64,000 nt of DNA, taken from assembly GCA_015680905.1 (NCBI GenBank), contig CM027378.1, positions 11,079,001 through 11,143,000 on the forward strand, read 5' to 3'. The position numbers and the translations under genes were made by a program. Origin of the DNA: Coptis chinensis. Lineage: Eukaryota > Streptophyta > Magnoliopsida > Ranunculales > Ranunculaceae. The notes beneath the pieces are model-generated. The model was not told the origin of the DNA, made no database searches, and saw only the letters and a program-made list of their open reading frames with translations. This document shows positions 23,552-38,263 of this stretch, one piece after another (the stretch's first letter is position 1; the number at the start of each line of letters is the position of its first letter).

Positions 23552-24201
23552 TATAGGTGATAATTTGGCCCTGCCCTCAACCCGCCCCAACCCGACTCTC
23601 AAAATTGCATGTTCAAACCCTTAACAGTTTGCCCTCACATATTTGAAGGGCGGGCTAGGATCTAGGTTTTGAAGCGTGAGCCCGGTCCTCACTTGGCCCT
23701 TATACGTTTTCTTATTATTTTACATTACATTTATGTATATATCTAAGTTGTATTAAAAAAAAATCACTAAATTGGTTTTCAATAGGAGATAGATTAGAAC
23801 ATAACATATGCGTTTTTTGTAATTGAATATATATATATAAGCAAATCCAACCTAACAACATAGTTAAGTATGAAAAATGTAGATATTTTAAAAGTATCAT
23901 CTCACCATTTATCTCTTTTTTTCTAAAGACATAAGAATTAGTTTTGTATACTTAGTTAAAATTGATATACATAATCAAAGTATGATAAAAATAAATAAAT
24001 AAAATACCAAAAAAATTAAATAAAATAGTAAAGTATAATTCGACCGCCCCTCATTTGGCCCTCAAAATTGAGGAATGGGTTAAGGGCTCGAGTTTTCATG
24101 CATGACCCTACTCGACCTCGCCCAGCTCGACCCTCAATCATAACGGCATTTATAATTTGATGGTTGGGCTTGCCCGGCCCGTCCCTTTTATCACCCCTCT
24201 A
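23552..24201. mobile_element. hAT-like non-autonomous element
   Basis: The ends are TATAGGTGATAATTTGGCC on the left and, on the complement of the right end, TAGAGGGGTGATAAAAGGG. Both are followed inward by GGGC/GCCC-rich sequence typical of a common plant hAT MITE group. The flanking 8-mers TGTGAGTG and AGTGAGAT share a GTGAG core. The interior is AT-rich and noncoding. Confidence 0.55.
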
Positions 24202-26954
24202 AGTGAGATTTGACTCCTTGGGGTCCTAACAACTACATAGGAACTTCATAATTATCTATTATAATAAAACGAAATGGATAGACAAAGGGTGGTAAGGATT
24301 TCGTGGGAATCTGAGTTAGATGGGGGCAGATGTGCAGTTGGGATCGTTTTGAAGGAATTAAATTGACTCTTTATTAACACACTTAATTTCACTTGAATTT
24401 AAGGGGTGTGATAAATGGCACAATGAATATTAGAAACTCTTGAGTTTGAGAAGAAATGTCATACACAAAACAAATTTAAGTTGAGAAATTTAAGGAGTGC
24501 ATTAAATTATTAAAAAACGCTTCTCTAGCCATATTTAATTTGTTTTTAATAGGCTTTAAAAAGTTGTAATGAAGAATTTTAGACCTTCTAAACCAACCCA
24601 ATAATAACAACACCTATCTCCTTCAAGTATGACTCTTGCTGGTAATTCTTCTCCTTCATCTAATATTTGTGTAACTCCTCCATTAAAGATCATTGAGAAT
24701 AATGAGCATCTTCACCTCCTCTCTGTTTTTGCGTTTTCTCCATTTCTATAAATTGTTATTACTTTTTCTCTCTTTATTTGCCTTCTCTTCTCAGGCCTTT
24801 CTGGTTGGTAACTCTGGCATCACCAATCCACACATGTAAGTTATTTTAATTTTTAATTTTTAATTTTTAATTTTCCCTTAATTTTTTTTTCTCATGCAAT
24901 TTAACCATTTGGGCGCCCACTTTAAGTCTCATGGTTATCATTAATGGCCTAAAAAGCCAGGGATTCTACTTGCATTGTATGACTATTATTTGTTTGTACA
25001 AATTTGTTTGATATAGTTATATGCCCACTATTTCAGCAAAAATTCCTCCGTCTCCTGTCTCATATTACATTTCCTCTATCTGAATTTCTTCTTCTTAGTT
25101 TCACAGGCATAGGTGCTTGAAGAGCTACTCTATTTCACAGGTTTGTCTTCTTCCATGTTTTTTATACTCTTCAAGTTATGGAATACTTATTCTTAATTGC
25201 TTATTCATTTGTTGATGAATACGTTGCAATGGCTCCTTTTGTTGAGCTTTCTACGTTTACAAATACTTAATTAATTAGCTAAACTTCATTAATCATAGTT
25301 TCAAATATGCTAAAGAAACTTTACAATTTTTTTGTATCGTGGTACATACCAAAAAACAATGTCAATTTCACTTGCTAGGTTTTTTTTTCCTTTTTTTCTC
25401 TTATAGTTAGCCTTGGGTGAATCTTATCTATGAATCCATTTATGATATGGACTCTACCATTCATTATGAACATGAAAACAGATGAAAATACCTAATTGGT
25501 ATAAGGGATTTATACAAACTCAGCTCTTGCATCGATGTTTATATGACATACTTGAAATGAAGGTGAGTAGGGGAGGTCAGTTAATTAGATCAGTTTATGT
25601 AAAATCAAATTCACAATCTTCTTCTAGTACTCGCGTTATTGGTAATGTGTTTTATTTTGTTCTGAAATTTGGGTTTGTGTCAACCGTGTTGCATGTGGGT
25701 ACATTTCATGATTGCTCTATAAATTCCAGAACTCTCTTTATCTTTTCTCTTTGTGCTTCCATTTTAATCGATGAGGTTGAAAAAATGGGAGAAAATTTTA
25801 CCAATTTGAGGAAACAGAGAAGAGCAACGCTCAAAATTCTGACTACGATTTAGAAAATTGTACTTCTCATAGTCTTCATTTCATCTCTTCCTTCTTTATA
25901 GCATTGGTGTTATTCACGTTGGTGTACGTCGCTTCAAATTTAGAAAATTGTTCTTCTATACTTTAATATCTATTTTATATTGCCAATGTGTATATAATGG
26001 TGTCGCTACAAAATTTTGTTAGCCCTTATTCTCTTAATCCATTTTCGAACAACTTTTATTATGCGTCCGATCTAACCTGGCTCTGAGTTTCTCTTTTGGT
26101 CTTGACAATTTAACTTCCCAAATGAGTCTGCACACTAAAATGAGTAATATTTTAATGTGGAATACATATTACACGAAAAGTAGTAGCACATAATGTAGGA
26201 CGTGTCAATGTCTTTACGCATGCAGTTAAAATATGATTATTACATAGTGGTATTGAATGAATTTACATTAGTTGTTAGCTCATCTCGATTGAGTTTGCAA
26301 TTTGTTTGTGCAGCTGAAGCTCTTCCTCGCTTGAAATTTGTTTTAGCACCCTCTTGAAAATTATTTGCAATTTGTACAGCAAATTCAAGAAACAGTTTGG
26401 ATTGTCATGTTCTCTTTTTCCTTTCCTTCTACAGTTCTACAGATGCCTTTGTTCTATACAAGTGCAAGTCATCATCAAAAGGTATTTACTTACCAATGTC
26501 TAATATGGTTGTTCATGTTTTTCGTATGAATTAGTCAATTTCCTGTATTTTTTGTTTCATACGATTGATTTGATATTGCCAATTTTGTGCACTACATATA
26601 CACTTCTTGGTTATAGAACTATTTTTTTCAGTATCATTTTTATTCCTTTATTATAACTGAATTTCATGTTCTTCATAATCATCATTCTAAAATGAGCATA
26701 TGTCCAATTATACATACTTATTTTTGTATAAGAACTCAAGTACATGTTCCTTGGTTGGAAGTCCAACGTAGAAATGTTTCCAATTACTGAAAAGTAAAGA
26801 AACACTTAACTCCTAAATCTAGGTTTGTTTTTTCTGTTTTTCTTTAAGCATTTGCATTTATGGTTAGCATATCTTTTTTGTTCTTTAAATAGAATGTAAG
26901 AATAAAAAAAATATGTGATTCTTTGAATGATGTCAACTTTTATGAAGTCTACTA

Positions 26955-26955
<1 letters not shown>

Positions 26956-26993
<38 letters not shown>
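26956..26993 (+). repeat. Poly-A run of 38 bases
   Basis: A pure A tract inside Helitron 1. It may be the tail of an old retroposed sequence, but I see no flanking duplication or recognisable body. Confidence 0.7.
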
Positions 26994-26995
<2 letters not shown>

Positions 26996-28551
26996 TTGAT
27001 GGACGAATAAGGAGTGGACATGGAAAATGGAGTTGATGCACTCCGGATGGAGTTGTAGGAATCAACGTACATTATAGAACTGATGTTGTGGTATTCTCTA
27101 TGACCGATTTTTTTTTGGGTTTCCAGAGAACAAAACTAGGGAAAAAAAGATTGTCTTACTGTTGTGGAAGTATTCTAGGATTATTTCTTTTGCATCGATT
27201 ACAACAAAAAAGAAACGATAGAATTAGAAACTAAGTCATAAGAGATAAATCACAATTTGGAGTCTTAACGCGAACTCAAAGGTCTTAATGCAATAAGAAA
27301 ATGCATATAACATTTGGTTTACTTGAGGTCGAGAAAAATATTTTATTTTTACTTTCTTATTTATCTGATGAACTCTTAAAGCATTAGTTTCGAAGGGTTA
27401 ACAATTTAGTGGAAGCAGAGAACTTTCTCTGTATTAGGAACTTTCATTGGAATAATATTGTTTCTCCCTTTGATTATACTTGCCTTGAACTCACACAATA
27501 ATCTTCCGTACCAGCTGGTTATTTACATTTGAAAGTAGGTAGTGTGACAACTAGGAACTTGATTTAGTTGACTGTTTAAATGGATATGTACATGATAACA
27601 CCATCTCACCTTTTTGTGACTTCGACTCTCCTATGTTATTTCGATCCTCCATAGAAATCTGTGGATTAAGAGTGCTTACCTTTTGTCGTGTCATTTTTGT
27701 TAGCAAGGTCATTTGTAAATAAACTCAAGAATCTCAAATTCTCAAACTAGATTATCTTTGAAAATTTGTTGTTAACGTTTATGTGAAATTGCATTTCAAG
27801 AATCTCAGTCCAAGAAGTAGGGCTCTGGCATTCAATTATGTGTTCATATGTTGATCAAGGGAAATTTTGTTTATAAGGAGTTTAATTATGGATAGGGACT
27901 ATCGTTTTGAAATGTTTGTTCAGATTGAATATTTTATGAAATTTATGACTGAATATCTTGAAATTTTCGGATATTTGATCGGTGAGCAGGCCTGTTTGTG
28001 TTGTGATCAGTAATCCTCCACCAATTGAAATTGGCCAGCAAGCTTTGGTGTGAGCCCTCAGAAGTTAGTCATAGTGTTTCCACTTCCTATTGGTACATGT
28101 CAGAAACTTGCATAAGAGCAGTATTGGATTGCATGACAATCTTGATTGCATGTGCATAATGACAATTTCTTGCACATGGATGATGGAACTTGGTTCGATA
28201 CTAGCTTTCTCCAATTCTCTTATAGGTTAAACTTTGATACTTTCTCCAATTCTCTTATAAGTTAAACTTTGTGATCTCTTACCTCATTTCTAATGAGGTA
28301 TTTTGTTGTAATGAAATTTTCAGTTCTATTGATCTGACTTTTTTTCTCTTGGGTCATTGGATACACCTGAAAGTTCGAGAACATTATACATGGGCTGTCT
28401 TAGAGGATAAATGATACCATAGTGAAGGTGAAGCAAGAGAAATATTCAGAAACCAAGAGGTTGGTGCTGCATGTCTTGCTTATTGAAATGATATAACATA
28501 TGGTATAAAGTATGGTTAATAACTTATCAGTGGGTACAGTGCTTGCTTTTG

Positions 28552-28717
28552 TAGGGGTACAATAATCCATGGAGATCGACTTCAATGGAGGTGGAAAATA
28601 GTTGGAAGGAGTTTCCATGCATGGAAGATTCAACATATGTTACCGCCTCTTCTTTGGTGTATAAATTGAGAGATAGTGCATTGTGCATACATCCTAATCA
28701 GTTTCAACCAAAAGTGT
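28552..28717 (+). pseudogene. Exon-like open stretch inside Helitron 1
   Basis: A stretch open for about 55 codons starts after a TTTTGTAG acceptor-like site and ends at a GTGTAAG donor-like site. The translation is not low-complexity and has a protein-like composition (MEDSTYVTASSLVYKLRD near 28625-28680). I do not recognise the protein. Helitrons often capture host exons, so this is a candidate fragment only. Confidence 0.3.
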
Positions 28718-31700
28718 AAGTTAGCAGATCAGTTACGCAAGTGTTTATAGATCTCCTATCATCTTTATATATAAAAATGATAGGAGAAAGGTAATTTCAT
28801 AATGTAACCATTTAAAAACAACTTTCGTAGTGCAAGCCTTTTATCCCCTTTTTGCACATTTTGTCTATTTTAATTAGTGCAAATTTTGTTACTGACTCTT
28901 CGCCAAAGGCATAGACATGCTTCATTAAACATTTGGATTTGTAATGTTATTGGTGGGTTTTCCCATGGGGTATGTGCTTGAGATAGGGAATGAGTACTTC
29001 ATTTTATGGAAGTTGTTCAGTGAGGAGTTCATTATTGTGTATGGAGATTACAATGGTAGGTTCAATGGTAAGCTTTAACAAATAACTTCCTGAGTACATG
29101 TGATTCTTTTCAACTTATAGTGGTATCCTATTTGCTATCATATATATTAAGGGTCGTCTCTTCACTATTTTAATTCCCACTAAACAAGACTTCCTTAGCA
29201 CTGGGAAAGTTTTCCTATATATCCCTTTAAAGCTAGATTTTGTTGTTATCATATTTATCATAGTATTTTATTTTTATTTTATGCTTCGGCATAATTTACC
29301 TGATATAGCATTTCATTTTCTATTGTACACAACATTGAAGGAGGATATGGTCCAGTATAAGGAAAATTGGATTTGTTTGGGAGAAAGTGGCAAGGGAGAA
29401 AAGCTTAGACCGATGGACAATTTTACTACCATCGATCTAGACTTCAAAAGTTTTATTGCAAACTTGACTTGAGACTATTATTAATGCAGTTGCATTGTCG
29501 TTACAGATTCGGTGGTTCAGTTGTGAGTGTGTATTGACATAAGAGTTCAACTTATAAAATGGAAACATAAAAAAACTATTGTTTAATTGATGTAATAAGT
29601 CAAAGTCAAATCTCAAGAATACATAAATACAAGTTTTTAGCTACAAAACGTTATTATGGCAACACCAGAAAATGCTCATTTGTATTTTTCAATAAGAGAC
29701 TAAATTGTGAAAAAAAAACATCATCAACACTACATTTATTTGTCTTTCGTGTTTCAAACTACGGTGTACTAAGATTAATGCCACAAACAACATAATAAAC
29801 ACATCATAACCAACCGTGCTGTAGGCACGGGTAATACTAGTCTATTATAATAAAACAAAATGGCAAGACAAAGAGTGGTGGGGATTTCATGAGGATCTAA
29901 GTTAGATGTGCGTGGGGATTTGTATAAAGAGGGTTTTTAAATACAAATTCAATGCATACATTGGATGCATAATGTAATCAATATTTCAATTAATTAAAAA
30001 GAATTTGTGTTCAATGCATACATTGGTTATACATTAGATGCCTAAATAATTAACATTTTAATTAATAAAAATTTAGTAGGCTAAAAACTTATAAACGTAA
30101 GTATTGAGACTACAAAAAAAAAATTGTGTTCATTGCATACATACATTGGACATTTTTAGCAATGTTCTTTTCTGTGTTCAATTAAGAACCCACTAAACCA
30201 TTTGATTTTCAACGCTTATCAGAAAAGAAGAAATCATGGCACATTACGCTTGCTTCAAAAGTCTACATTTACTTCTCGACCGTTTCAATTTGTTTGCCCT
30301 CCTAAGACTTCTCGAGCCCATTTCTCTACAAACTAATCTCCTCTTCCTTCTTCCTCTTCAGGTATCTCTGAACCCTTTTGATTTCTTTTGGATTTTCTAT
30401 GAAGCTTTTGTAGCTATTGTATGAAGGTCTGATTATATTTTTGTTATGGACGGTTTCATATTTGTTTTGGCCTCTCTTAGGAAATAATATATTAAGATGC
30501 TAGCTTCTTTGTTTTATAATTTTTTGAAATGTTTTTCTCTGGTGCGTCTATTCATCTCAATCTAGAACTCTCATTTTTTTTTCTCTCTTTTTGCAGGTGT
30601 CTCGCCAATCCTTTTCTGCACTCACGTTTACAGGGTAAGTTTATTCTTTTCTTTTTTCCCTTTGTGTTAGCTCCTTTATTTTTCCAATTTAATTTTATGT
30701 TTCCTCTCTAATTTAATTTTGCACTCCCTTTTGTATTTGGATTGGTACAATCGCTTAGAGAGGAAGCAAAAAGATTACCCAGACTTTTCTTTTTTGGTCA
30801 CAATAACCAAAGAAAATCAGTAACTTTTCTGTATAAACATTATGTGGTCTCCATAAAGTTCAAGTTTCTAATTATTTTCTGATATACAATCTGGAATTCT
30901 CTTTTTCCTCAACTAACATTTCTGTTAGTTTTTCACTATGCGCCACAAATAAATGTTGATTAAGCGCGTTGCTTATAATATCATTCAGGTGATTGAAGTG
31001 TACCTATATCTGTAATTGGTTTAAAGTAGACAGTGATTCCAATGATGACTATATTTAGTATAGGTTGCTTCGTGTTTTCCATTCCATCTATTCTTTGAGG
31101 TGCGAGGCTTGGGGCTGATTTTGGACTAATTTCCCTCTTTAAGTTATGAATTTCAATGTTGTTTTGCTGTTTTTTGGTTGTTATAATTTGTAATGCACTA
31201 TTGGCACCATTTCCTGCGCCCTTCTCTTATATAACTATGTAGTTCCATTTCTTTTTATCTGTTTAGGTCTGTGACTACAAGAAAGGATGGAAATAGAATG
31301 ATTCCTTTGTATTCAAAAGGTATTTGTGACAGAGGGCTTTGGAACTCATTGCTTCCAAAGCACGACATATGCATTCAAGGTATCATTTTGAAGCTTAATA
31401 TGGATCATCAATTGCGAGACGAACAAAATTTGGTTACCTAAATTTGCTAGATTTTTTCGCAAATCATTTTGGAATTAAAAGCTTACTACATATGTAGTGG
31501 ATTAGCATGGATTTTGTCAGGATTATAGTTTGAGAATGTACTTTTATTTTAATTGATGAAATTCTTTTTTATTAATTTCAAATGAGAACAATTGTTGCTC
31601 TGAAGAAATTCAATCTAAGGTTGAACTATATAATAATTTCAGGCATGATGTACAGTTGTTAAAAGATCACAGTTTCATATCTCATCTTATCAGTTTACAC

Positions 31701-34700
31701 CTATTTTGTAGATTCCATATGACTATGAGTGCTATTTGTTTGGGCATTTTTCAGAGCAACAAGGTAAAATCTCTTATGGGTATTTTTCAAAGCAACACTT
31801 TATGTGAATTAGGATTTATTACTACTTTGAAAAAAAATAGAACAATTGGATGTATACATTTATGAAATATTTTAAAGCAATGAGTCCCTATAACACATCC
31901 TTAATTCATACTATATCAATCCTCGACTTATACCGTATTATCTTCAATGGTATATGGAATACGTTTATTGTCTTTAACACAATTGGATTTCTACCACTGA
32001 TACAAGTCATATAACCCCATGCGGACATTAGCAAGATGATCGTTTTTTAATAACAATAATTTAAGATCAAACCGCATTGGAGCAAACTTGATCTTAAGGA
32101 TCATTTTAGACTAACATAGACCAAACATAAACCAATATATCTTAAGGATCACTTGTGGAGATTTATGATACTATAGATCAATATAGATATGTGATACTAA
32201 GACTCTTTTTAGACTAGCATCATAATGGCTCATTTTAGATTTTACATGTGTAGTCGTCACTAACATGATTTACATGGTATTTGAACACAAAGAATGGTTG
32301 TACGAATCTATGGATTGGTAATGTCCTATACAGGAAACCTTTTGGGAATGTTTTTTGTTTCTCGCAACGATTATTACAAGTCAATAGTTGACTTCCAAGT
32401 TGTATTCCCTTGACCTTCCTTTAGTGTGCATTTTCTCAAGGTTTAATTTGTGTAAGTAAGCTTTTGGAGATTGCATTGTAAACTAGATTCCTATTATAGT
32501 TATTATATTTTTTTTCTTACTTCTACCTAACAGGCTTTGGTCTCGGGTTTAACATGCATCACTTTAGTCACCTATGTACTGTAACCCATTCTCTTCCTTT
32601 GATATAAAAGTGTGTACTATGTATATTGTGTTTTTCCATTTTTTTTGTCGTTGTGTTTTGCTATTTATACGAGTGTTGCATTGTGTAGAAACTATTGATA
32701 AGCGTAAAAGGTCATCCAATTTTTGTCAGCTTATACTGTGGCAGAACCATGTGTGGAATGGATCTTAACACAGTTGAGATTGATTACAAGCTCCAAGTTG
32801 GCTAACCACTAGGTAAACTGCTACAAACTCCATTTGTTGATTCTTCATATTACTCAATTTAAAGTTGGCAATGCATTGTAGGATTTAATATCCATTTACT
32901 CAAAATGGTGTATAAAAAGGAGGAAAAAAAATCAAATAAGACAATCTAACGTCAAGGTTTTCATTTATTGTATATTGTATATTTATTGTTTTTGTTTCTT
33001 TCGCCTTATTGTGTCCATAGTCTCCCCATTTAGGCATTTACCATTGTAAGTTTGCAACTATGGCATCTGCAAGGAAGAAGCAAAAAAGTTCAAGGGAAAA
33101 AACACTAACATGTGATGCTTTACCATATAATTTCATTAACGTTTAGTTTTTTTAGTTTAGTTTATTTTATTTTATTTTATTTGCTCAGCATCTAATTTAC
33201 AACTTTGTAAAACTAAACAAAATGAAGAGGCCTAAGCTACAAAGTATGCAATCGATTGAAGTGTGATCTGTAACATATGTAACTTGGAGGTATGAACCCC
33301 AACAATTTATTTTTATCAATTTTTTTAAAAAAATTATTTTTTCGTTTGATTCTTGACTACATAATAAGAACTAAGTTATCAAATATGACCATTTTGGCAT
33401 GTATTTTCTTTTTATTCATCTTAGTGATTCCATATCATGTTGAGAAATTACACTAAGGTGTCATTCAAAATCTGATTTACATAGGATTTGTTTTGAAATG
33501 CATTCCTTCTTCTTTTTTTTTTTTATTGAGTTGAAAGGCATTCTTGTTCAGTTAATAATAGTTCATATTGCCTTTTGCGTATTTTTTAGATTTTCTCCTT
33601 CAAAATGTGAATTTGTACTAAAATGGTATCATGGCTACGTTCTAATAATCCATTCTTTTTGTATGTTTTTTATCAGCATTTCTTATGTAGTAGCAGTGGA
33701 ACAAACTGAATGTGTAAAACTTTCATGTTTCAATTTTTTTATTATACACAAACTTGCTAATAAGAAGAACTTGAATCTGTCCATTGATCTAGTGAGTGGC
33801 GAAGAAAGCATGAACTTCATTCTAATTCCATTTTGTTTTATGGTTATTTGAGATTTAGAATCCATGTTGGCATCAATTTAATTGTAGATTATTTAGCAGT
33901 GATGGACTAATGTGCGATTTTCTTAGTTTGGGAATATCGATGGCAGTAATAACTTAGAGGAATAAGCAACTTCGGCAATATTGTCAAGGTCATTGTGTTT
34001 GTTACGATTAGATTATCATTCTTAGTGTATAGTGTCTTTGTACTTGATGTAGAACCCCGACATGATAACACAAACTGCAGATAACAACCATCACACCAAT
34101 TAATATTTAGGAACTCAAAGGAGGAGTATTCTGACCTGCCATAGTTGGTTGCCTTTGTATTAGCAACTTGAGTAACAAACTATATATACATTATTATGTA
34201 ATTGGGTTATTCAAAGAATGCAACGCAAGAAGTCCAATCTTGGTGCGTTCTTAATCTTTAGCATGCTTAGTTAGTTTGGGGTATACACAAAGTAGGGGCT
34301 CCACTTTAGGTACACATTTGAGTATAAATTTCGCATGAGATGAAACACCGAGGCAAGACTACCTGCTTTGGATTCAAGTCTAGGCGTTTAGATTTCTTAA
34401 TCTTTTCCCAACTCTCTTGATTTATGTTAATCAGTTTGTGCTTTTGGAAAAGTTACCCTTTTATCGTTTTAATTCAACACTTTCTATATTTGCAAGTAGG
34501 ATGGGAGCTGCTGCTGTTTTTGGAGGGGTTAGAGTTATTGACTTTTGCAATGCTTAGTAGATTGAAAAGGAAAAGCTTTATGTCCAAATGTGTGATAGAA
34601 CAGTAGACATGGTTGATACCCAGCTTCCCCGATGTCCACAATGAGATTTTGTTTCAATGTACTAATAAAGTGTATCAAAGGACCTCACTATGACTAACAC

Positions 34701-36867
34701 TAACAGGTCATTGGGAGTAGTTTACCTTCGCAATCCTCTAAGTGCTTTTAATAGAATAATTTGATTCTCACCATATCAAAGGTAAAAATGTCATTTATTT
34801 TTTCAAGAATCAAAGTAAACATGTCCTAGAGCGAAAGAGCATCGTGTCGATAGAATATTTTGATTCACCATATCAATAGTAAATATGTCATTGTTTTTTT
34901 TTTTTTTTTTTTGAGAATCAGAGTAAATATGTCCTACAGCTTGCTAAGGGCATCATGCCGAAGGCACACTATATCTAAGAGCTGGATTTTTTTGCTTTGT
35001 ATTGCCATTTTAACTTGAGTATAAAGTTTTGTGTTGCAACATGCATGTATCTGTTTAATAGAGAAAAAGAGGTCGCTGACTATTTTTGGGTACATCCTTG
35101 GTGTAAATAAGTTGATCATCTTTTAGCTGCTCATTGACTCTTGCAAGTAATAATTTATGGGATCAGTGATTTGCCCCTTGAGCTTTGGAGACTTGAATAG
35201 GGCTCTCATTCCCCATGACTCTCAATAAGCAAAATTAATTATTTGCCTAGCATCTCAATGAGTCACTACAACAGAAGGGTTCAGCTGCAACACCATAGGG
35301 CGTCGCTAAACATATCAAAGTGTGTTGCAAAAGGTCATTTGCGACGCACCTTATGGCGTTGCATAGCCGTTGCTAAAAAGTGCGTGACAACTGATCAAAT
35401 GCATCACCAAATAGGGCGTTGCAAAAGGTTTTGTTCTATTGCAACGCCAAGCTGCGTTGCTATTGCTTTTTCAGTGTCGCTATTCCTTTTTTGAACAAAT
35501 AAAGGGAAAATGAGAATTTTGAATTTTTTGCAGCGATTGGCGTTGCAAATGCATCACTTTTACCAACAATGAATGCATTGCGAAAGGTTGATCTTTAGCT
35601 ACACCTTTAGCGTTACTAACAACTTGGATTGCATTCCAAGCCACTGCCCTTATTTGCAATGACTTTTGCGTCACACATAATGGAGTTTGAGAATATGACA
35701 TCCGAATTTGGCTAATTATTTTGATTCTTTTTAATTTGCAAAGTTCTGCCCAATTGAACATAAGTTGATAATACATATCAGGATAAATTGACAATGAATC
35801 ATGACAAAACTAATTTCATTAATCAATATTACCATTACAAAAAACATTTCAAGCATCCATACAACTCTTTTCCACTACATCGACATAATCTTGACAAAGC
35901 AAAATCTACTAAATTGTAGAGAAGTTCTTCAAAACAAAAATTTGGAAAAAGTCACAAAGGTCCATAATTTGCGATATGAAAAACATCCACTCAAGTATTC
36001 TTCATTAATCAACCAACAATGCAGCAGCCGATCGACTAATCTGGTACACCAAATTAAAGAGAGCATAAGTAAACTTATCCAAAATAATGAAGCTAAGATG
36101 GTAAAACTAGCTACTTAGCAAAGCAAATCATAGAAATTTGTTAAAAAATGCAGCTCATAAAGTAAAAAAGAGATAAGAAAGTATTACTTGCTCAAAGTAT
36201 TAAAGCACATGAGTATTGCTTAGATCGGAAATGAACCATTGTAGGTTTATTTGACTAACATGATATCGAACAATTCAGGCACATAGAGGAGACTTAAACA
36301 AGTGTCACATACCCAATACCTACAAATCCCTTAACCAAAAAAAATACACCATGTATAAGTTACATCTAGCCTGAGTGTTTAGCTAATGACTTCAAAGAAT
36401 TGTGAGGGGACGACGGGTGCAAACCTTAGCTAGCAGTGTCATGAAAAGTTGCTTGTTCGAAACTTTCTAAATTTTACACTGAACCAAGACAATTCAAGGA
36501 CAAGATCCATTTCAATTCATAGTCCCTAGACTTTACTTCATAGTTCATAACCATATGACACTAACAACAAACATAAGAGTTAAGAATACCAACCAGTTCA
36601 AACCCTTGATTTGTCACAGAAGCTACTGGAGGACCAAAGAAGTTGCGGACAAGATAACAATGCACCACACATCATTCATAACAACTAATTCCTTTAGGCA
36701 AAAATATCTAAACTTCTTCACGAAAAGAGTACAAAAGGAGGCCACAATACTTAACTAGAATATTACTATAAGAATATTCCTCGGAGTATATAACACAATC
36801 TAGACAAGCAGAGGATATTCACACCTACCAATAAAAGAAGAAAGGTTTGAAAAGAGATGTTGAGACA

Positions 36868-36983
36868 GACCCCTTTACTTCTGATGGCCATTTGTCTAGG
36901 TGGGGGAGCAGGTAGAGCTTGCCCAGGAAGGGAGACTGACTTGTCCCATCCTATCTTCAACTCATACTCATAAACAACAACCC
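36868..36983 (-). pseudogene. RRC1: RRC1/SR140 splicing-factor fragment, RRM-end exon
   Basis: On the minus strand the translation reads VVVYEYELKIGWDKSV, continuing with a QALPAPPP and QMAIRSK motif. I recognise this as the segment just after the RRM domain of plant RRC1/SR140 (U2 snRNP-associated SURP) proteins. An acceptor-like AAAG precedes it. The stretch is flanked by noncoding sequence, so it is a captured exon, not a gene. It lies 3' of the other RRC1 exon on the same strand, in the order of the source gene. Confidence 0.75.
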
Positions 36984-37582
36984 TTTAGAAAAAATGAATA
37001 AAAATTCTATTATTAGAGCATCCACTGCGCTATACATGAAGTACTGAGAAAATTGTATGTAGTTAAATACAAGATTGTTCCCGTCTAACCAACTACATAG
37101 TCATGGATCAACTGCTAATAATACCAGAAACATAAACATTTTTTTTTCTCCTTAAATACTTGCTCAAGAAGATATTCATTCACATAACCTAACAAATCAC
37201 AATGAGGCGGCATATCTGACAACTAAAGTAATGGAAATATATATATTAGACGATACAATACTGTGTACATATCTTGTTTACATAATAAGAAGTATCATAG
37301 CTGGACTATGAAAGAGAACTGCAGCCATTTTTTTCAAATTAGAAAGAACTTAACCGAAGAAAACAGGCCTTCTTCACAATCTATGGGTAGAAATTTCTCA
37401 AACCTTGCATTTGTAGAGATAAACATTATAGAATTATATAATGTTTCTCAAATTATAAAGAAATAACAATAACAGTGCAAATATAAATAGCAGAGGATCC
37501 TTGACGCCTAACAATAAGAATGTTAAATTTGTCCAAGTTAACTAGTTGTCCTAGTAAGACCAGATTAAAATTAGATACTTAC

Positions 37583-37717
37583 TACAAAATTTCCAACATG
37601 GTTACCCTCACGCCACTGGTCACGCTCATGATTGCGTCTCTCCCTCATCAGCTTTTGCTTATGCTTCAACTCTTCCATAAAATGATCTATATTCCTTGAC
37701 TTCCCTCGTCCCCTTGC
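37583..37717 (-). pseudogene. RRC1: RRC1/SR140 splicing-factor fragment, N-terminal exon
   Basis: On the minus strand it reads GKSRNIDHFMEELKHKQ followed by RERRN-type basic residues. This matches the conserved segment upstream of the RRM in plant RRC1/SR140. A GTAAGT donor follows at 37582. The RRM-coding exons expected between this and 36983 were not found, so the capture is partial or internally deleted. Confidence 0.72.
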
Positions 37718-38263
37718 TTGGGAATCAAATCAATGACTTGAAGAAACCAATGGATGTGGTATTTGCAAGGATCATCCCGACCTCTGGTCTAAAACTTTCT
37801 AATTCAACACTAGATAACGTATATATCTCCTCCAACTAAATCAGCAAGTTCCAATAAGAAAAATAAGATAAGAGAAAAAAACAATTTTATTTAAACGATA
37901 TGATAGAAAACAATGAGCACAATAAGCAATCATATTATACGGAATACTCGCAACAAGTTAACATATTTAGGAAGGAAGGCTTAGAAATCAGATCTAGGAC
38001 TTACCAAAGAGGAGCTACATATAGCCAATTTGTTACTGCTCTGGCAAACTATGCACAGTTCAAAAGTGGCATCGAACAACAGCATCCGAGCTTCCATCCT
38101 AGCTTATTGGATAGTTTACAACCACCCCAATTGTTCGCTGGGAGCTTTTTCCGATTACAGGAATTCTAATTTTCACAATTTAATATTAGAAAAATAAAAC
38201 TGACAAACACTTATATATGTATTTCAAGGTGAAAAGAAAATTTGCTTGCTGCTATTAGCAAAC

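Larger units (their letters stand above)
24255..29840 (+). mobile_element. Helitron 1 (non-autonomous)
   Basis: The left end TCTATTATAATAAAAC follows an A (24254). The right end is a hairpin CCGTGC-TGTAG-GCACGG at about 29815-29830 followed by GTAATACTAG, ending in CTAG as Helitrons do, with T next. Both ends match Helitron 2. About 85 bp of the left end and 100 bp of the right end are similar between the two. No Rep or helicase motif was found in its 5.6 kb, so it is non-autonomous. The interior has several exon-like stretches I cannot identify. Confidence 0.82.

Noticed and set aside
34495..34640. Coding-like patch (GAAAVFGGVRVIDF-type translation)
   Set aside because: It has in-frame stops and I could not name a family, so it is mentioned only within the Helitron 2 entry.
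37015..37040. TTAGAGCATCCACTG phrase resembling a Tourist end
   Set aside because: No matching inverted end or TAA duplication was found within a reasonable distance.
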